From Solirubrobacteraceae bacterium (GTDB taxonomy: Bacteria > Actinomycetota > Thermoleophilia > Solirubrobacterales > Solirubrobacteraceae), in contig JAUXSD010000084.1 of assembly GCA_030681525.1 (NCBI GenBank), forward strand, positions 30,409 through 94,408: a stretch of 64,000 nt of DNA. Reading direction: 5' to 3'. The position numbers and the translations under genes were made by a program. Shown one piece after another: positions 52,743 to 61,333 of this stretch. The first letter of the stretch is position 1. Each line of letters begins with the position of its first letter. The notes under the pieces are model-generated. The model was not told the origin of the DNA and did no database searches. It worked only from the letters and a program-made list of their open reading frames with translations.

Positions 52743-52825
52743 GCGGCGGCGATGTGCTGCGCTCCCATCGCCGGGGCTCGGCGGGGCGGCGCGCGGCGGG
52801 CTGCGATGGCCCGCCTCGCCGGGGG

Positions 52826-53620
52826 TCATCGGCCGGAGAACTTCGGCGCGCGCTTCTCGACAAACGCGGTGACGCCCTCGCGAAAGTCGGCCGATGCCGC
52901 CATCTCCTGCTGGATCGCGGCCTCCAGCTCGAGCTGGCGGTCGAGGTCGGCGTAGAGCCACTGGTTGAGCTGGCGCTTGGAGCCCGCGTAGGAGCGCGTC
53001 GGCCCGGCCGCGAACGCGTCGAGCCGCGCGTGCATCCGCTGCTCGAACGCATCGTCGGCGACGACCTCGTCGACGAGTCCGGCGCGCAGCAGTTCGGGCG
53101 CCGGGATGCGCCCGCCGAGCAGCGCCATCGCGGCCGCGCGCCCCGCGCCCGCGCGCGTGGAGACGAGGGCCAGGGAGCCGCCGTCGGGCACGAGGCCGAT
53201 GTTGACGAAGGCCAGCGACATGTACCCCGACTCGGCGCAGAGCAGCAGGTCGCATACGAGCGCCAGCGAGCAGCCGATCCCGACGGCGGGCCCGTTGATC
53301 GCCGCGACGACGGGCTTGGGCATCCGCCGCAGCCCCAGGAGGATCGGGTGGTAGACGGTGGTCAGCGTCGTGTGGACGTCGATGTGACCGTCGGGCGTCA
53401 GGGGCCGTGCGGTGAGGTCGCGCAGGTTGGCGCCCGAGGAGAACGCGCGCCCGCTGCCGGTGACGCAGACGGCGCGCACCGCGTCGTCGGCGGCGACGCT
53501 GCGCACGGCGTCGAGCAGCTCGGTCCCGAGCTGGTGGTTCCAGGCGTTGAGCGCCTCGGGGCGGTCGAGGCGGATGATCGCGCCGGCCCCGCGGCGCTCG
53601 AGCTGGATGGCCTCGTACAT
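52826..53620 (-). CDS. enoyl-CoA hydratase/isomerase family protein
   Basis: 264 residues. Crotonase fold with IIRLDRPEALNAWN, the oxyanion region GRAFSSGANLRDL and INGPAVGIGCSLALVCDLLL. The catalytic Glu of hydratases (usually in a GxxPEGG motif) reads GLVPDGGSLALV, so Asp/Gly chemistry typical of isomerases such as PaaG is likelier than hydration. I chose the ATG at 53620 (MYEAIQLE), 7 nt after TAGCTT. The true substrate is unknown. Confidence 0.82.
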   Translation of the reverse strand: MYEAIQLERRGAGAIIRLDRPEALNAWNHQLGTELLDAVRSVAADDAVRAVCVTGSGRAFSSGANLRDLTARPLTPDGHIDVHTTLTTVYHPILLGLRRMPKPVVAAINGPAVGIGCSLALVCDLLLCAESGYMSLAFVNIGLVPDGGSLALVSTRAGAGRAAAMALLGGRIPAPELLRAGLVDEVVADDAFEQRMHARLDAFAAGPTRSYAGSKRQLNQWLYADLDRQLELEAAIQQEMAASADFREGVTAFVEKRAPKFSGR

Positions 53621-53627
53621 GGCCGGG

Positions 53628-53637
53628 AAGCTACCGT
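53628..53637. promoter_or_regulatory. divergent overlapping -10 elements (TAGCTT / TACCGT)
   Basis: TAGCTT on the minus strand (53633-53628) serves the enoyl-CoA hydratase gene and TACCGT on the plus strand (53632-53637) serves the C26 amidase. They share the TA step, so both promoters compete for the same site. Confidence 0.5.
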
Positions 53638-53646
53638 GGGGCGCGC

Positions 53647-54372
53647 ATGGCACGGCCCGTCATCGGCATCTGCACCCCGCTGGAGCGCGCCCGCTGGGGC
53701 GCGTGGGACCTGCACGCGTTCCTGCTGCCGCGCAACTACGTCGACGCCGTGCACCGCGCCGGCGCGATGGCGCTGCTGCTGGCGCCCGACCCCGCGCTCA
53801 CCGAGGATCCCGACGAGATCCTCGACCGGCTCGACGGGCTCATGCTCGCCGGCGGGGTCGACATCGACCCGCGGCTCTACGGCGCGCCACGGCACCCCGA
53901 GACGATCGGCGTCGTGCCCCAGCGCGACGCGTTCGAGGTGGCGCTCGTGCGCCGCGCGCTGGAGCGCGACCTGCCCCTGCTCGGGATCTGTCGCGGCATG
54001 CAGGTCATGAACATCGCCCGCGGCGGCACGCTGCACCAGCATCTGCCCGAGCTGCTCGGCCACGAGGAGCACCGTCGCGTGCTGGGCAGCTTCGACGGCG
54101 CCGATCACGACGTGCGCCTCAAGCCGGGCTCGCTCGCGGCGCGGGCCGCCGGCGAGGAGCTGCACGCGACGAAGTCCCACCACCATCAGGGCGTCGACCG
54201 CGTCGGCGACGGCCTCGAGGTGACGGGCTGGGCGACCGTCGACGAGCTGCCCGAGGCGCTGGAGCTGCCGGGCAACTGCTTCGCGCTCGGCGTGCAGTGG
54301 CATCCGGAGGCCGACGAGACGAGCCGCCTGATCGCGGCGCTCGTCGAGCACGCAGCGCAGCGCGTGCGCTGA
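53647..54372 (+). CDS. gamma-glutamyl-gamma-aminobutyrate hydrolase family (peptidase C26)
   Basis: 241 residues. Class I amidotransferase-like fold with the nucleophile in LLGICRGMQVMNIA, LMLAGGVDIDPRLYG and the His-Glu pair in GVQWHPEADET. Members such as PuuD split gamma-glutamyl-GABA in polyamine breakdown. The role here is inferred from family; no puu operon is adjacent. It begins from a divergent overlapping promoter shared with the enoyl-CoA hydratase gene. Confidence 0.85.
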   Translation: MARPVIGICTPLERARWGAWDLHAFLLPRNYVDAVHRAGAMALLLAPDPALTEDPDEILDRLDGLMLAGGVDIDPRLYGAPRHPETIGVVPQRDAFEVALVRRALERDLPLLGICRGMQVMNIARGGTLHQHLPELLGHEEHRRVLGSFDGADHDVRLKPGSLAARAAGEELHATKSHHHQGVDRVGDGLEVTGWATVDELPEALELPGNCFALGVQWHPEADETSRLIAALVEHAAQRVR

Positions 54373-54451
54373 AGATCGCCGAAACGGCGCCGTTTACGGG
54401 GTCCTGGGGCGGACCTATACTCGCCCTGACCGCCCGCGGACGCGCCCCACC

Positions 54452-55579
54452 ATGGATACGAAGGTCCAGCCCCCCGAGGTCGACCCACCCCACCCCGAAG
54501 AGGAGCACGACCCCGACGAGGCGATGCCCCGTGTCGAGGTCACGCGCCGCAGCCTCGTGGTGGGTGGGTTCTTCATCGTCTCGGCGCTCGCCTTCCTGTA
54601 CTTCGTCCTGCCGCAGCTCGCCGACCTCAAGGACAGCGGCAGGCGCGTCGGCGAGGGCAACCGCTGGTGGCTGGCGGCGGCGTTCCTGTTCACGCTGGCC
54701 TCGTTCGGCGGCTACGTGATGATGTTCCAGGGGATCTTCGTGCGCGCCGGGTCACGCGTCGACTGGCGCGCGAGCTACCAGATCACGATGGCCGGCCTCG
54801 CCGCGACGCGGCTGTTCGCCGCCGGCGGCGCCGGCGGGATCGCGCTGACCGCGTGGGCCCTGCGGCGCTCGGGCATGCCGCGGCGCACCGTCGCCGACAA
54901 GACGCTGGCCTTCCTGATCCTCACCTACGCCGTCTACATGGCGGCGCTCGTCGTCTGCGGCTTCGGGCTGTACTACGGGCTGCTGCCCGGGCCCGGCCCG
55001 TTCGCCATCACCGTCGTGCCGGCGATCTTCGCGCTCATCGTCATCGCGCTGGCGCTCGGGCTCTCGCGCGTGCCGCCGGACCTGCAGGGCCGGCTCGAGG
55101 GCTTCGCGCGCCGCGGCGGGCGCCTGGCGCGCTTTGCCCAGGCCCTGTCCAACGCGCCCGCCGCGTTCTCGGCCGGGATGCGCGAGTCGCTGTGGCACGT
55201 GCGCGAGCGCGACCCGGCGCTGCTGGGCGCGATCGCCTACTGGGGCTTCAACGTGGCGGTTCTGTGGGCGTGCTTTCACGCCTTCGGCGAGCCGCCCCCG
55301 CTGGCCGTAATCATCATGGGCTACTTCGTCGGCTTCCTCGGCAACCTGCTGCCGCTGCCCGGTGGGATCGGCGGCGTCGACGGCGGGATGATCGGCGCGT
55401 TCGCCGCGTTCGGCGTGGATTTCTCGCTCATCGTCCCGGCCGTGCTGGCCTACCGCATCTTCACGTTCTGGCTGCCCACGATCCCCGGCGCGATCGCCTA
55501 CTTCCAGCTGCGCCGCACGGTCGCGCGGTGGCGCGAGGAGCGCCGTGCCCGCGAGCTGCCCGCTGCCGCGAGCGCGTGA
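54452..55579 (+). CDS. lysylphosphatidylglycerol synthase TM-region (UPF0104) family protein
   Basis: 375 residues. An acidic/proline-rich cytoplasmic head (residues 1-30) precedes about eight helices. The family core LAATRLFAAGGAGGIALTAW and the end GFLGNLLPLPGGIGGVDGGMIGAF match the flippase-like domain of MprF and related proteins. It is a paralogue of the protein at 16309 with a different C-terminal motif. Its substrate is unknown, and there is no synthase partner in the window. Confidence 0.75.
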   Translation: MDTKVQPPEVDPPHPEEEHDPDEAMPRVEVTRRSLVVGGFFIVSALAFLYFVLPQLADLKDSGRRVGEGNRWWLAAAFLFTLASFGGYVMMFQGIFVRAGSRVDWRASYQITMAGLAATRLFAAGGAGGIALTAWALRRSGMPRRTVADKTLAFLILTYAVYMAALVVCGFGLYYGLLPGPGPFAITVVPAIFALIVIALALGLSRVPPDLQGRLEGFARRGGRLARFAQALSNAPAAFSAGMRESLWHVRERDPALLGAIAYWGFNVAVLWACFHAFGEPPPLAVIIMGYFVGFLGNLLPLPGGIGGVDGGMIGAFAAFGVDFSLIVPAVLAYRIFTFWLPTIPGAIAYFQLRRTVARWREERRARELPAAASA

Positions 55580-55603
55580 CCGCCGTCTGCCGCCATCGGC
55601 CAC

Positions 55604-55609
55604 TACACT
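55604..55609 (+). promoter_or_regulatory. -10 element (TACACT), trxB
   Basis: TACACT 7 nt before the GTG at 55617; no ribosome site, so leaderless. Confidence 0.55.
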
Positions 55610-55616
55610 TTGTGAA

Positions 55617-56642
55617 GTGACCAGCCCCAGCCCTGAACAGATCGAGAACGTCATCATCGTCGGCTCCGGACCGGCCGGCTACACCGCGGCGCTGTACACG
55701 TCGCGCGCGAATCTCACGCCGCTCGTCATCGAGGGCTTCATGTGGGGCGGGCTGCTGCAGCAGACGACCGACGTCGAGAACTATCCCGGCTTCCCGGAGG
55801 GCATCGAGGGCCCGGCGCTGATGCAGAAGTTCCGCGACCAGGCCGAGCGCTTCGGCACGCGCTTCGTCACCGACGAGGCCACGCAGGTCGAGCTCTCCGA
55901 CGAGCCCGGCGGCGTGCACACGGTGTGGGTCGGCTAGGACGACTACCGCGCCCGCACGGTCGTGCTGGCGAAGGGCGCCGAGCACAAGAAGCTCGAGGTG
56001 CGCGGCGAGGAGGAGCTCAGCGGGCGCGGCGTGTCGTACTGCGCGACGTGCGATGCCGCGTTCTTCAAGGAGCAGCCGACGATGATCGTCGGCGGCGGCG
56101 ACAGCGCGATGGAGGAGGCGATCTTCCTGTCGAAGTTCGCCTCGAAGGTCGTCATCGTCCACCGCCGCGAGGAGTTCCGCGCGTCGAAGATCATGCTCGA
56201 CCGGGCGCGGTCGACCGAGAACATCGAGTGGCTGACGCCGTATGTCGTCGCCGAGTTCCACGCCGGCGAGAAGGGCGGCCTGGAGATCGCGCGGCTGCGC
56301 AACGTGGAGACCGACGAGGAGAGCGAGGTCGAGATCGCGGGCGCGTTCATCGCGATCGGCCACGAGCCGCAGTCGCATCTCGTCGAGGGTCAGGTCGACA
56401 CCGACGACGAGGGCTACGTCATCACCGAGGGGCGCTCGACGCGCACCCGCAAGCCGGGCGTCTTCGCCGCCGGCGACCTCGTCGACCACACGTACCGCCA
56501 GGCGGTCACCGCGGCCGGATCGGGCACGCAGGCCGCGCTCGACGCCGAGTGGTACCTGCGCGACACCCCCGGCATCCCGACGCCCGAGGGCATGCCCCCG
56601 GGCGACCTCGCCGAGGCGCAGTGGGCACAGTCCTCCGAGTGA
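55617..56642 (+). pseudogene. trxB: thioredoxin reductase interrupted by an in-frame TAG
   Basis: 342 codons with one internal stop. Before it: the FAD motif VIIVGSGPAGYTAALY and GGLLQQTTDVENYPGFPEG. Codon 107 is TAG (55935-55937), and the same frame continues with no other break through YCATCDAAFF (redox Cys142 and Cys145), the NADPH motif VGGGDSAMEEA and FAAGDLVDHTYRQA. A single G-to-T change from GAG (Glu) in a variable loop would give TAG. The rest shows no decay, which suggests a recent mutation, a base error, or readthrough. A promoter hexamer is intact. VVLAKGAEH replaces the usual LATGAE. Confidence 0.85.
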
Positions 56643-56668
56643 GCGCGCACACGGGCCGTTAAGCCGCA

Positions 56669-56766
56669 ATCCACCGGAGATCGTGGATGGCCCGGCGGCG
56701 AGACGCCGCGAGATTCGGCGGATCGAGGTTTTAAATACGCGGACCCGGGACCTCCGGTCCCGGGTC
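56669..56766. other. cluster of three hairpins downstream of trxB
   Basis: Stems ATCCAC/GTGGAT (56669-56688), CGGCG/CGCCG (56696-56708) and a perfect 11-bp GACCCGGGACC/GGTCCCGGGTC with loop TCC (56742-56766). An AT-rich GGTTTTAAATACG precedes the last stem. No U-tract follows, so it is not a standard terminator; a structured RNA or operator is possible. The rest of the region up to 56910 shows nothing firm. Confidence 0.4.
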
Positions 56767-56910
56767 GGTCAGCCTCCATGCGGCTCCGCGTACGTGATGT
56801 GCGCTCTCCGACATCCGTGCCGGGCGCTTCGACAGACGTTCCGTGTCAGCCGCTACGCTTGTTTGTAGAGCCTCGCCCGGCCGGGCACACTAGGGCGGCT
56901 CCCCAGTCTT

Positions 56911-59814
56911 TTGACGAAGAACTCCCCAGTCGTCAGACCAAGCAGGAGTTCGGGAGAGCTTCTCGAGCGCGGTGAGGCCTTGCTCGCGATCGATGCGCTG
57001 CTCGCCGCCGGCCGCGATGCCAGGGGCCGGCTGCTGCTCGTCGAGGGGCACGCCGGCATCGGCAAGACCGCGCTGCTCGAGGAGGCGGTCGTCCGGGCGC
57101 GCGCGGACGACATGACGGTCATGCGCGCCCGCGCCTCGGAGCTCGAGAGCGACTTTCAGTTCGGCCTCGCGCTGCAGCTCTTCGAGCCGCTGCTCAGCGG
57201 CGCCGACGACGACGTGCGCGACCGCCTGCTGGCCGGCTCGGCGGCGCTCGCGGGCCCGCTGCTCGAGCGACCCACGAGCTGGGCGGGTGACGAGGCCGAG
57301 AGCCGCTCCTACCCGGTCATGCACGGCCTGTTCTGGGTGCTGTCGAACCTGGCCGAGACCGGGCCCGTGCTCATCGCGATCGACGACGTCCACTGGGCCG
57401 ACCGCGCGTCGCTGCGGCTCGTGCTCTACCTCCTGCAGCGCCTCGACGAGATGGCCGTCTCGATCGTCGCCGCGCGCCGGCTCGGCGAGCCCGGCGCGCC
57501 CGACGACCTGCTGGCCCAGATCTCGACGCACGTGACCAGCCGCGCGCTGCGGCCCGCGCCGCTGTCGCGCGAGGGCGCGCGCCGCATGGTCGCCGACGCC
57601 CTGCCCGGCGCCGACGAGGCGTTCGGCGACGCCTGCTGGCGGATGACCGAGGGCAACGTCTTCCTGCTCGAGGAGCTCATCGCCGCCGCGCGCGACGAGG
57701 GCTGGCAGCCGACGGCGCAGAACGCCCCGCGGATCGGCACGCTGGCGCCCGAGGCGGTGCTGCGCGCGGTGGCGGTGCGGCTCATGCGGCTGTCCGACGA
57801 CGCGGCCGGCGTGGCGCGCGCCGTCGCCGTGCTCGGCGACGATGCGCAGCTGCGTCACGTCGCGGCGCTGAGCGGGCGCGCCGCCGACCGCATCGTGGCG
57901 GCCGCCGACGCGCTCGCCGCGTCGGAGATCCTGCGGCCGGTCGACGCCGGCGCGCTGCGCTTCGCCCACCCGCTGCTGGCCTCCGCGGTCTACGCCGACA
58001 TCGCGACCGCCGAGCGCGCGGCGCTGCACCGCCGCGCCGCCGAGATCCTGCACGGCGAGGGGATTGCGCCCGAGCGCGTCGCCGCGCACCTGCTGCCCAG
58101 CCCCGGCAGCGGCGATGCCTGGGTCGTCGACCTGCTCTGCGACGTCGCGCGGCACGCGGTCGCCGCGGGCGCGCCGGAGTCCGCCGCGAGCTACCTGTCC
58201 CGCGCCCTGCAGGAGCCGCCGGCGGCGGGGCAGCGCGCCGCCGTGCTGCACGAGCTGGGCGCGAGCGAGGCGGCGACGGGGCTGGCGAGCGCCGTCGAGC
58301 ACCTCGAGGAGGCGCTGGCGGCAGAAGGGTCGGCGACAGGCCCCGGGGGCGGGGGAGCGGCTCGCGCGCGGACGCTGCTGGCGCTCGGCCGCGCGCTGGC
58401 GGCGGCCGGTCGCCACGCCGAGGCGCTCGTGCGCTTCGACGAGGCGGTCGCCTGCGCGGACGCGTCGAGCGGTTCGCCGGCCGATGCGGCGCTGGCCGCA
58501 CTGGCGCGGGCGGAGGCGGGCACGCTCGGCGTGCTCGACCCGATGCGGCGGCGGGCGCTGCTCGACGCCGCCGCAGCGGCGGCGGACGATGCTCCGCGAG
58601 CGGAGCATCGCGCGCTGACCGCGATGCGCTGCCTGCATCGGGCGATGGCCGGCGCGCCGCGCGCCGAGATCCTCGAACTGGCCCGCGCCGCCGCCGACGC
58701 CGCCGACGGGTCCGCCGAGCAGCGGGCGCGCGCGAGCGTGCCGATCGCGACGAGCGTCGCGCTGCAGGCGTGCGACGAGCTGCTCTGGAGCGAGCGCGAG
58801 ATGACCGCCGCCATGGATCGCGCGCGGGCGGCGGGCTCGACGATCGCGTTTGCCACCGCGACCTTGGCCCGCGCGGGCGCGCGCTGGGCGCAGGGCCGGC
58901 TCGTCGAGGCGCTCGACGACGCCGAGCACGCGCTCGGCGCGCAGCGCCACGGCTGGCGGCACCTGCTGCCGTGGGCCTACGGCGCCGTCGTCGGAGTGCA
59001 CGTCGATCGCGGCGAACTCGGCGCGGCGGACGCGGCCGCCGGCGGCCTGGACCCCGGCGTCCTGTCCGGCCTCGAGGGCTCGGCGGTGCTGGCGCCGTGG
59101 CACGAGGCGCTCGGCCGTCTCGCGCTCGCGCAGCGTCGCGACGGCGATGCGCTCGCGCACTTCGAGGCCTGGCGCGACGTCGTCTCGGGCGTCGCCAACC
59201 CGGCCTGCGGCGCCGCCTGGCGCTCGGCGTCGGTGCCGGCGCTCGTCGGCCTGGATCGCACCGACGAGGCGCGCGAGCTCGCGCGCGAGGAGCTCGCGCT
59301 CGCGCGGGCGTTCGGCGCTCCGCGGGCGATCAGCGTCGCGCTGCGGGCGCTGGCCCACGCCGACGGGCACGGCGAGATCGACGCTCAGATCGCGCTTCTG
59401 GAGGAGGCGGTGGCGCTCGTCTCCGCCTCCGAGGCGCGTCTGGAGCTCTGCCGCGCGCAGCTCGAGCTGGGCACGGTCCTGCGGCGTGCGCGGCGGCTCA
59501 CCGACGCCGGGCGCGTGCTGGGCGACGCGCTGGAGCTCGCGCGCGCCTGCGGGGCGCATCCGCTGGAGGAGCGCGTCCTCGAGGAGCTCGAGGTGGCCGG
59601 GTCGCGGATGCGCCGGGCGGCGCGGCGCGGCGCCGACGCGCTCAGCCCGAGCGAGCGCCGCGTCGTCGCGCTGGCGATCGAGGGGCTGTCGAACCGGCAG
59701 ATCGCCGAGGCGCTGTTCGTGACGCGCAAAGCCGTCGAGTGGCACCTCGGCAACGCGTACCGCAAGCTCGACGTGCGCTCACGGCACGAGCTGCCCGCCG
59801 CGCTGGGCGAATAG
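56911..59814 (+). CDS. large ATP-binding LuxR-family regulator
   Basis: 967 residues. Begins at a TTG. An AAA/STAND ATPase spans residues 20-330: Walker A LVEGHAGIGKTALLEE, Walker B VLIAIDDVHWADRAS. A long TPR-like helical region follows, and a C-terminal LuxR helix-turn-helix: LSPSERRVVALAIEGLSNRQ, then IAEALFVTRKAVEWHLGNAY. This layout is the LAL group, including many pathway activators of actinomycetes. The ligand and targets are unknown; neighbouring genes give no hint. The start codon is uncertain, as the domain begins within 15 residues of it. Confidence 0.88.
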   Translation: MTKNSPVVRPSRSSGELLERGEALLAIDALLAAGRDARGRLLLVEGHAGIGKTALLEEAVVRARADDMTVMRARASELESDFQFGLALQLFEPLLSGADDDVRDRLLAGSAALAGPLLERPTSWAGDEAESRSYPVMHGLFWVLSNLAETGPVLIAIDDVHWADRASLRLVLYLLQRLDEMAVSIVAARRLGEPGAPDDLLAQISTHVTSRALRPAPLSREGARRMVADALPGADEAFGDACWRMTEGNVFLLEELIAAARDEGWQPTAQNAPRIGTLAPEAVLRAVAVRLMRLSDDAAGVARAVAVLGDDAQLRHVAALSGRAADRIVAAADALAASEILRPVDAGALRFAHPLLASAVYADIATAERAALHRRAAEILHGEGIAPERVAAHLLPSPGSGDAWVVDLLCDVARHAVAAGAPESAASYLSRALQEPPAAGQRAAVLHELGASEAATGLASAVEHLEEALAAEGSATGPGGGGAARARTLLALGRALAAAGRHAEALVRFDEAVACADASSGSPADAALAALARAEAGTLGVLDPMRRRALLDAAAAAADDAPRAEHRALTAMRCLHRAMAGAPRAEILELARAAADAADGSAEQRARASVPIATSVALQACDELLWSEREMTAAMDRARAAGSTIAFATATLARAGARWAQGRLVEALDDAEHALGAQRHGWRHLLPWAYGAVVGVHVDRGELGAADAAAGGLDPGVLSGLEGSAVLAPWHEALGRLALAQRRDGDALAHFEAWRDVVSGVANPACGAAWRSASVPALVGLDRTDEARELAREELALARAFGAPRAISVALRALAHADGHGEIDAQIALLEEAVALVSASEARLELCRAQLELGTVLRRARRLTDAGRVLGDALELARACGAHPLEERVLEELEVAGSRMRRAARRGADALSPSERRVVALAIEGLSNRQIAEALFVTRKAVEWHLGNAYRKLDVRSRHELPAALGE

Positions 59815-59825
59815 CGGCGCCGCGG

Positions 59826-60089
59826 TCAGCGAACGCCGGCGGACGGCCCGCAGGCCGCGACGTCGTCGACGAGCCGGTGGCCGCTCTCGGCGGTCCAGCG
59901 GTCGGCGTCGACGAGCTGCTGCACGAGATCCTCGACGGCGGCGAGCTCGTCGTAGCCGTCGCCGTCGAAGAACAGCGCGTCGGCGGCGGTGCGGATGGTT
60001 TGCGCCTCGTCGGTCGTCAGCTTGACGTTGCCGAGCTGCTCGAGCGTCTTCACGACGCGCCCATAGGCCTGTGAACGTGCGTTGTCCAT
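59826..60089 (-). CDS. hypothetical protein
   Basis: 87 residues, mostly helical and acidic: MDNARSQAYGRVVKTLEQLG, then LTTDEAQTIRTAADALFFDG and LVQQLVDADRW. No known motif. A TAGCGT hexamer 7 nt before the ATG supports expression. It is convergent with the LuxR gene (11 bp apart). Confidence 0.6.
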   Translation of the reverse strand: MDNARSQAYGRVVKTLEQLGNVKLTTDEAQTIRTAADALFFDGDGYDELAAVEDLVQQLVDADRWTAESGHRLVDDVAACGPSAGVR

Positions 60090-60096
60090 GCCGTAA

Positions 60097-60102
60097 ACGC
60101 TA
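60097..60102 (-). promoter_or_regulatory. -10 element (TAGCGT), small hypothetical gene
   Basis: TAGCGT on the minus strand, 7 nt before the ATG at 60089; it includes the stop codon of the LURP-like gene. Confidence 0.5.
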
Positions 60103-60717
60103 GCGTGCCTGCAGGGCGTCCTGGCCGACGGCCAGCGCGAGCACGAGGCGGCGGTCGACCGTGCGCGGCGTGTCGGCGCTCATGTCGATCGTGTAGATGT
60201 CGCGGAACTTGCCGATCTGGCGGCGGTTCTCGCCGATGATCTCCTCGCCGCGCTTGAGCACGAAGTGGTAGGGGATCGGCAGCCAGTTGGCGACGTTCTC
60301 GACGTACGGGATGAAGCCCACCGCGCGCCGGCCGAGCGCGACGCCCATGCTCTTCTCCGTCGAGATGAACAGCTCCTGACCGGCAGCGTCGTTGACCCGG
60401 AACGTCGAGCGCAGCAGGCTCTGGCCGAAGACCTTGGTGATCTCGCCGATCTTCGTGCCCATCTCGTCGGTGATGTCGTACGTCGCGCGCGGGTCGAAGC
60501 GCTGGCGGGCCTTGATGCGCAGCAGCTCCTGCGTCTTGCTCGCGTCGGTGTAGAAGCGGATGTCCTCCTTGAACTTGAAGCGCTTCTGCTCCACGAAGGC
60601 GATGGGGTCGCCGGGCGTCCCGTCGGCGTTGGCCAGGAAGAACTCGTAGTGGTTGATCACCATCTTGATCTTCTGGCGCAGGATGAAGACGTCGTGCTGG
60701 TTCGGGTCGGCGGTCAT
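60100..60717 (-). CDS. LURP-one-related (scramblase/Tubby-like fold) protein
   Basis: 205 residues. A beta-barrel-like pattern: VFILRQKIKMVINHYEFFLA, then ADGTPGDPIAFVEQKRFKFK and FDPRATYDITDEMGTKIGEI match the LURP-one/phospholipid scramblase-like family found in many bacteria. No membrane helix is certain except possibly near the C-terminus. A TAACCT hexamer lies 7 nt before the ATG. Function unknown. Confidence 0.7.
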   Translation of the reverse strand: MTADPNQHDVFILRQKIKMVINHYEFFLANADGTPGDPIAFVEQKRFKFKEDIRFYTDASKTQELLRIKARQRFDPRATYDITDEMGTKIGEITKVFGQSLLRSTFRVNDAAGQELFISTEKSMGVALGRRAVGFIPYVENVANWLPIPYHFVLKRGEEIIGENRRQIGKFRDIYTIDMSADTPRTVDRRLVLALAVGQDALQAR

Positions 60718-60724
60718 GCCGTTG

Positions 60725-60730
60725 AGGTTA
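60725..60730 (-). promoter_or_regulatory. -10 element (TAACCT), LURP-like gene
   Basis: TAACCT on the minus strand, 7 nt before the ATG at 60717; it overlaps the 3' end of ogt. Confidence 0.45.
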
Positions 60731-61333
60731 GAGGGGGAGGGTCCCGCCCTCGATCGCCAGCAGCATCCGCTTGCGCTCCAGGCCGCCGGTGTAGCCGCCC
60801 AGGCCGCCCGAGCTCGCCAGCACGCGATGGCACGGCACGACGATCGGGATCGGGTTGGAGCCCAGCGCGCCGCCGGCGGCGCGAAAGGCGCTCGGCGAGC
60901 CCGCCGCGATCGCCATGTCCTTGTACGTGCGCGTGGCGCCGAAGGGGATCCGCGCGCACTCCTGCAGCACGCGGCGGCGAAAGCCCTCGCGCGACAGCGC
61001 CCAGTCCAGCGCTACGTCGAAGTCCTCGCGGCGGCCCTCGAAGTACTCGTCGAGCTCGCGGCGGACGAGGTCGAGCTTGGCGGGCGCCTCGACGATCGCC
61101 GGCGACAGGCGCAGCGCGACGTCGTCGAGGATCTCGTCGAGGCCGCCGTTCTCGAGCTCGTAGGCCAGCCGGGCGAGGCCGCGCGGCGTCTGGACGGCGA
61201 CGAGCCGGCCGACGGGGCTGTCGACCGTTGCGTAGGCGATCTCGGCGACCCCCTCGTCGGCGGCGCGGGCGGCGGTGCGGGCGGCGAGCGCGGCGGCCTC
61301 GCCGGGATGCAGGTCAGGCGGTGGCAGCGACAT
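60728..61333 (-). CDS. ogt: methylated-DNA-[protein]-cysteine S-methyltransferase
   Basis: 201 residues. Removes alkyl groups from O6-guanine in a single-turnover reaction. The active site IPIVVPCHRVLASSGGLGGY, the DNA-binding FRRRVLQECARIPFGATRTY and the C-terminal GGLERKRMLL are complete. I chose the ATG at 61333 because AAGGAG lies about 8 nt upstream; a TTG at 61339 is also open. It overlaps the sigma factor gene by 20 bp, so the two are translated together. Confidence 0.92.
   Translation of the reverse strand: MSLPPPDLHPGEAAALAARTAARAADEGVAEIAYATVDSPVGRLVAVQTPRGLARLAYELENGGLDEILDDVALRLSPAIVEAPAKLDLVRRELDEYFEGRREDFDVALDWALSREGFRRRVLQECARIPFGATRTYKDMAIAAGSPSAFRAAGGALGSNPIPIVVPCHRVLASSGGLGGYTGGLERKRMLLAIEGGTLPL

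Noticed and set aside
55935..55937. Pyrrolysine or selenocysteine recoding in trxB
   Set aside because: The codon is TAG in a variable loop, not at the redox site, and no recoding gene or stem-loop signal is visible; mutation or base error is simpler.
56778..56975. 65-codon frame between trxB and the LuxR gene
   Set aside because: Runs into the LuxR coding start in another frame and has no protein-like pattern.
56890..59745. Long open minus-strand frame opposite the LuxR regulator
   Set aside because: Composition typical of a shadow of a GC-rich gene; the plus strand has clear ATPase and LuxR motifs.
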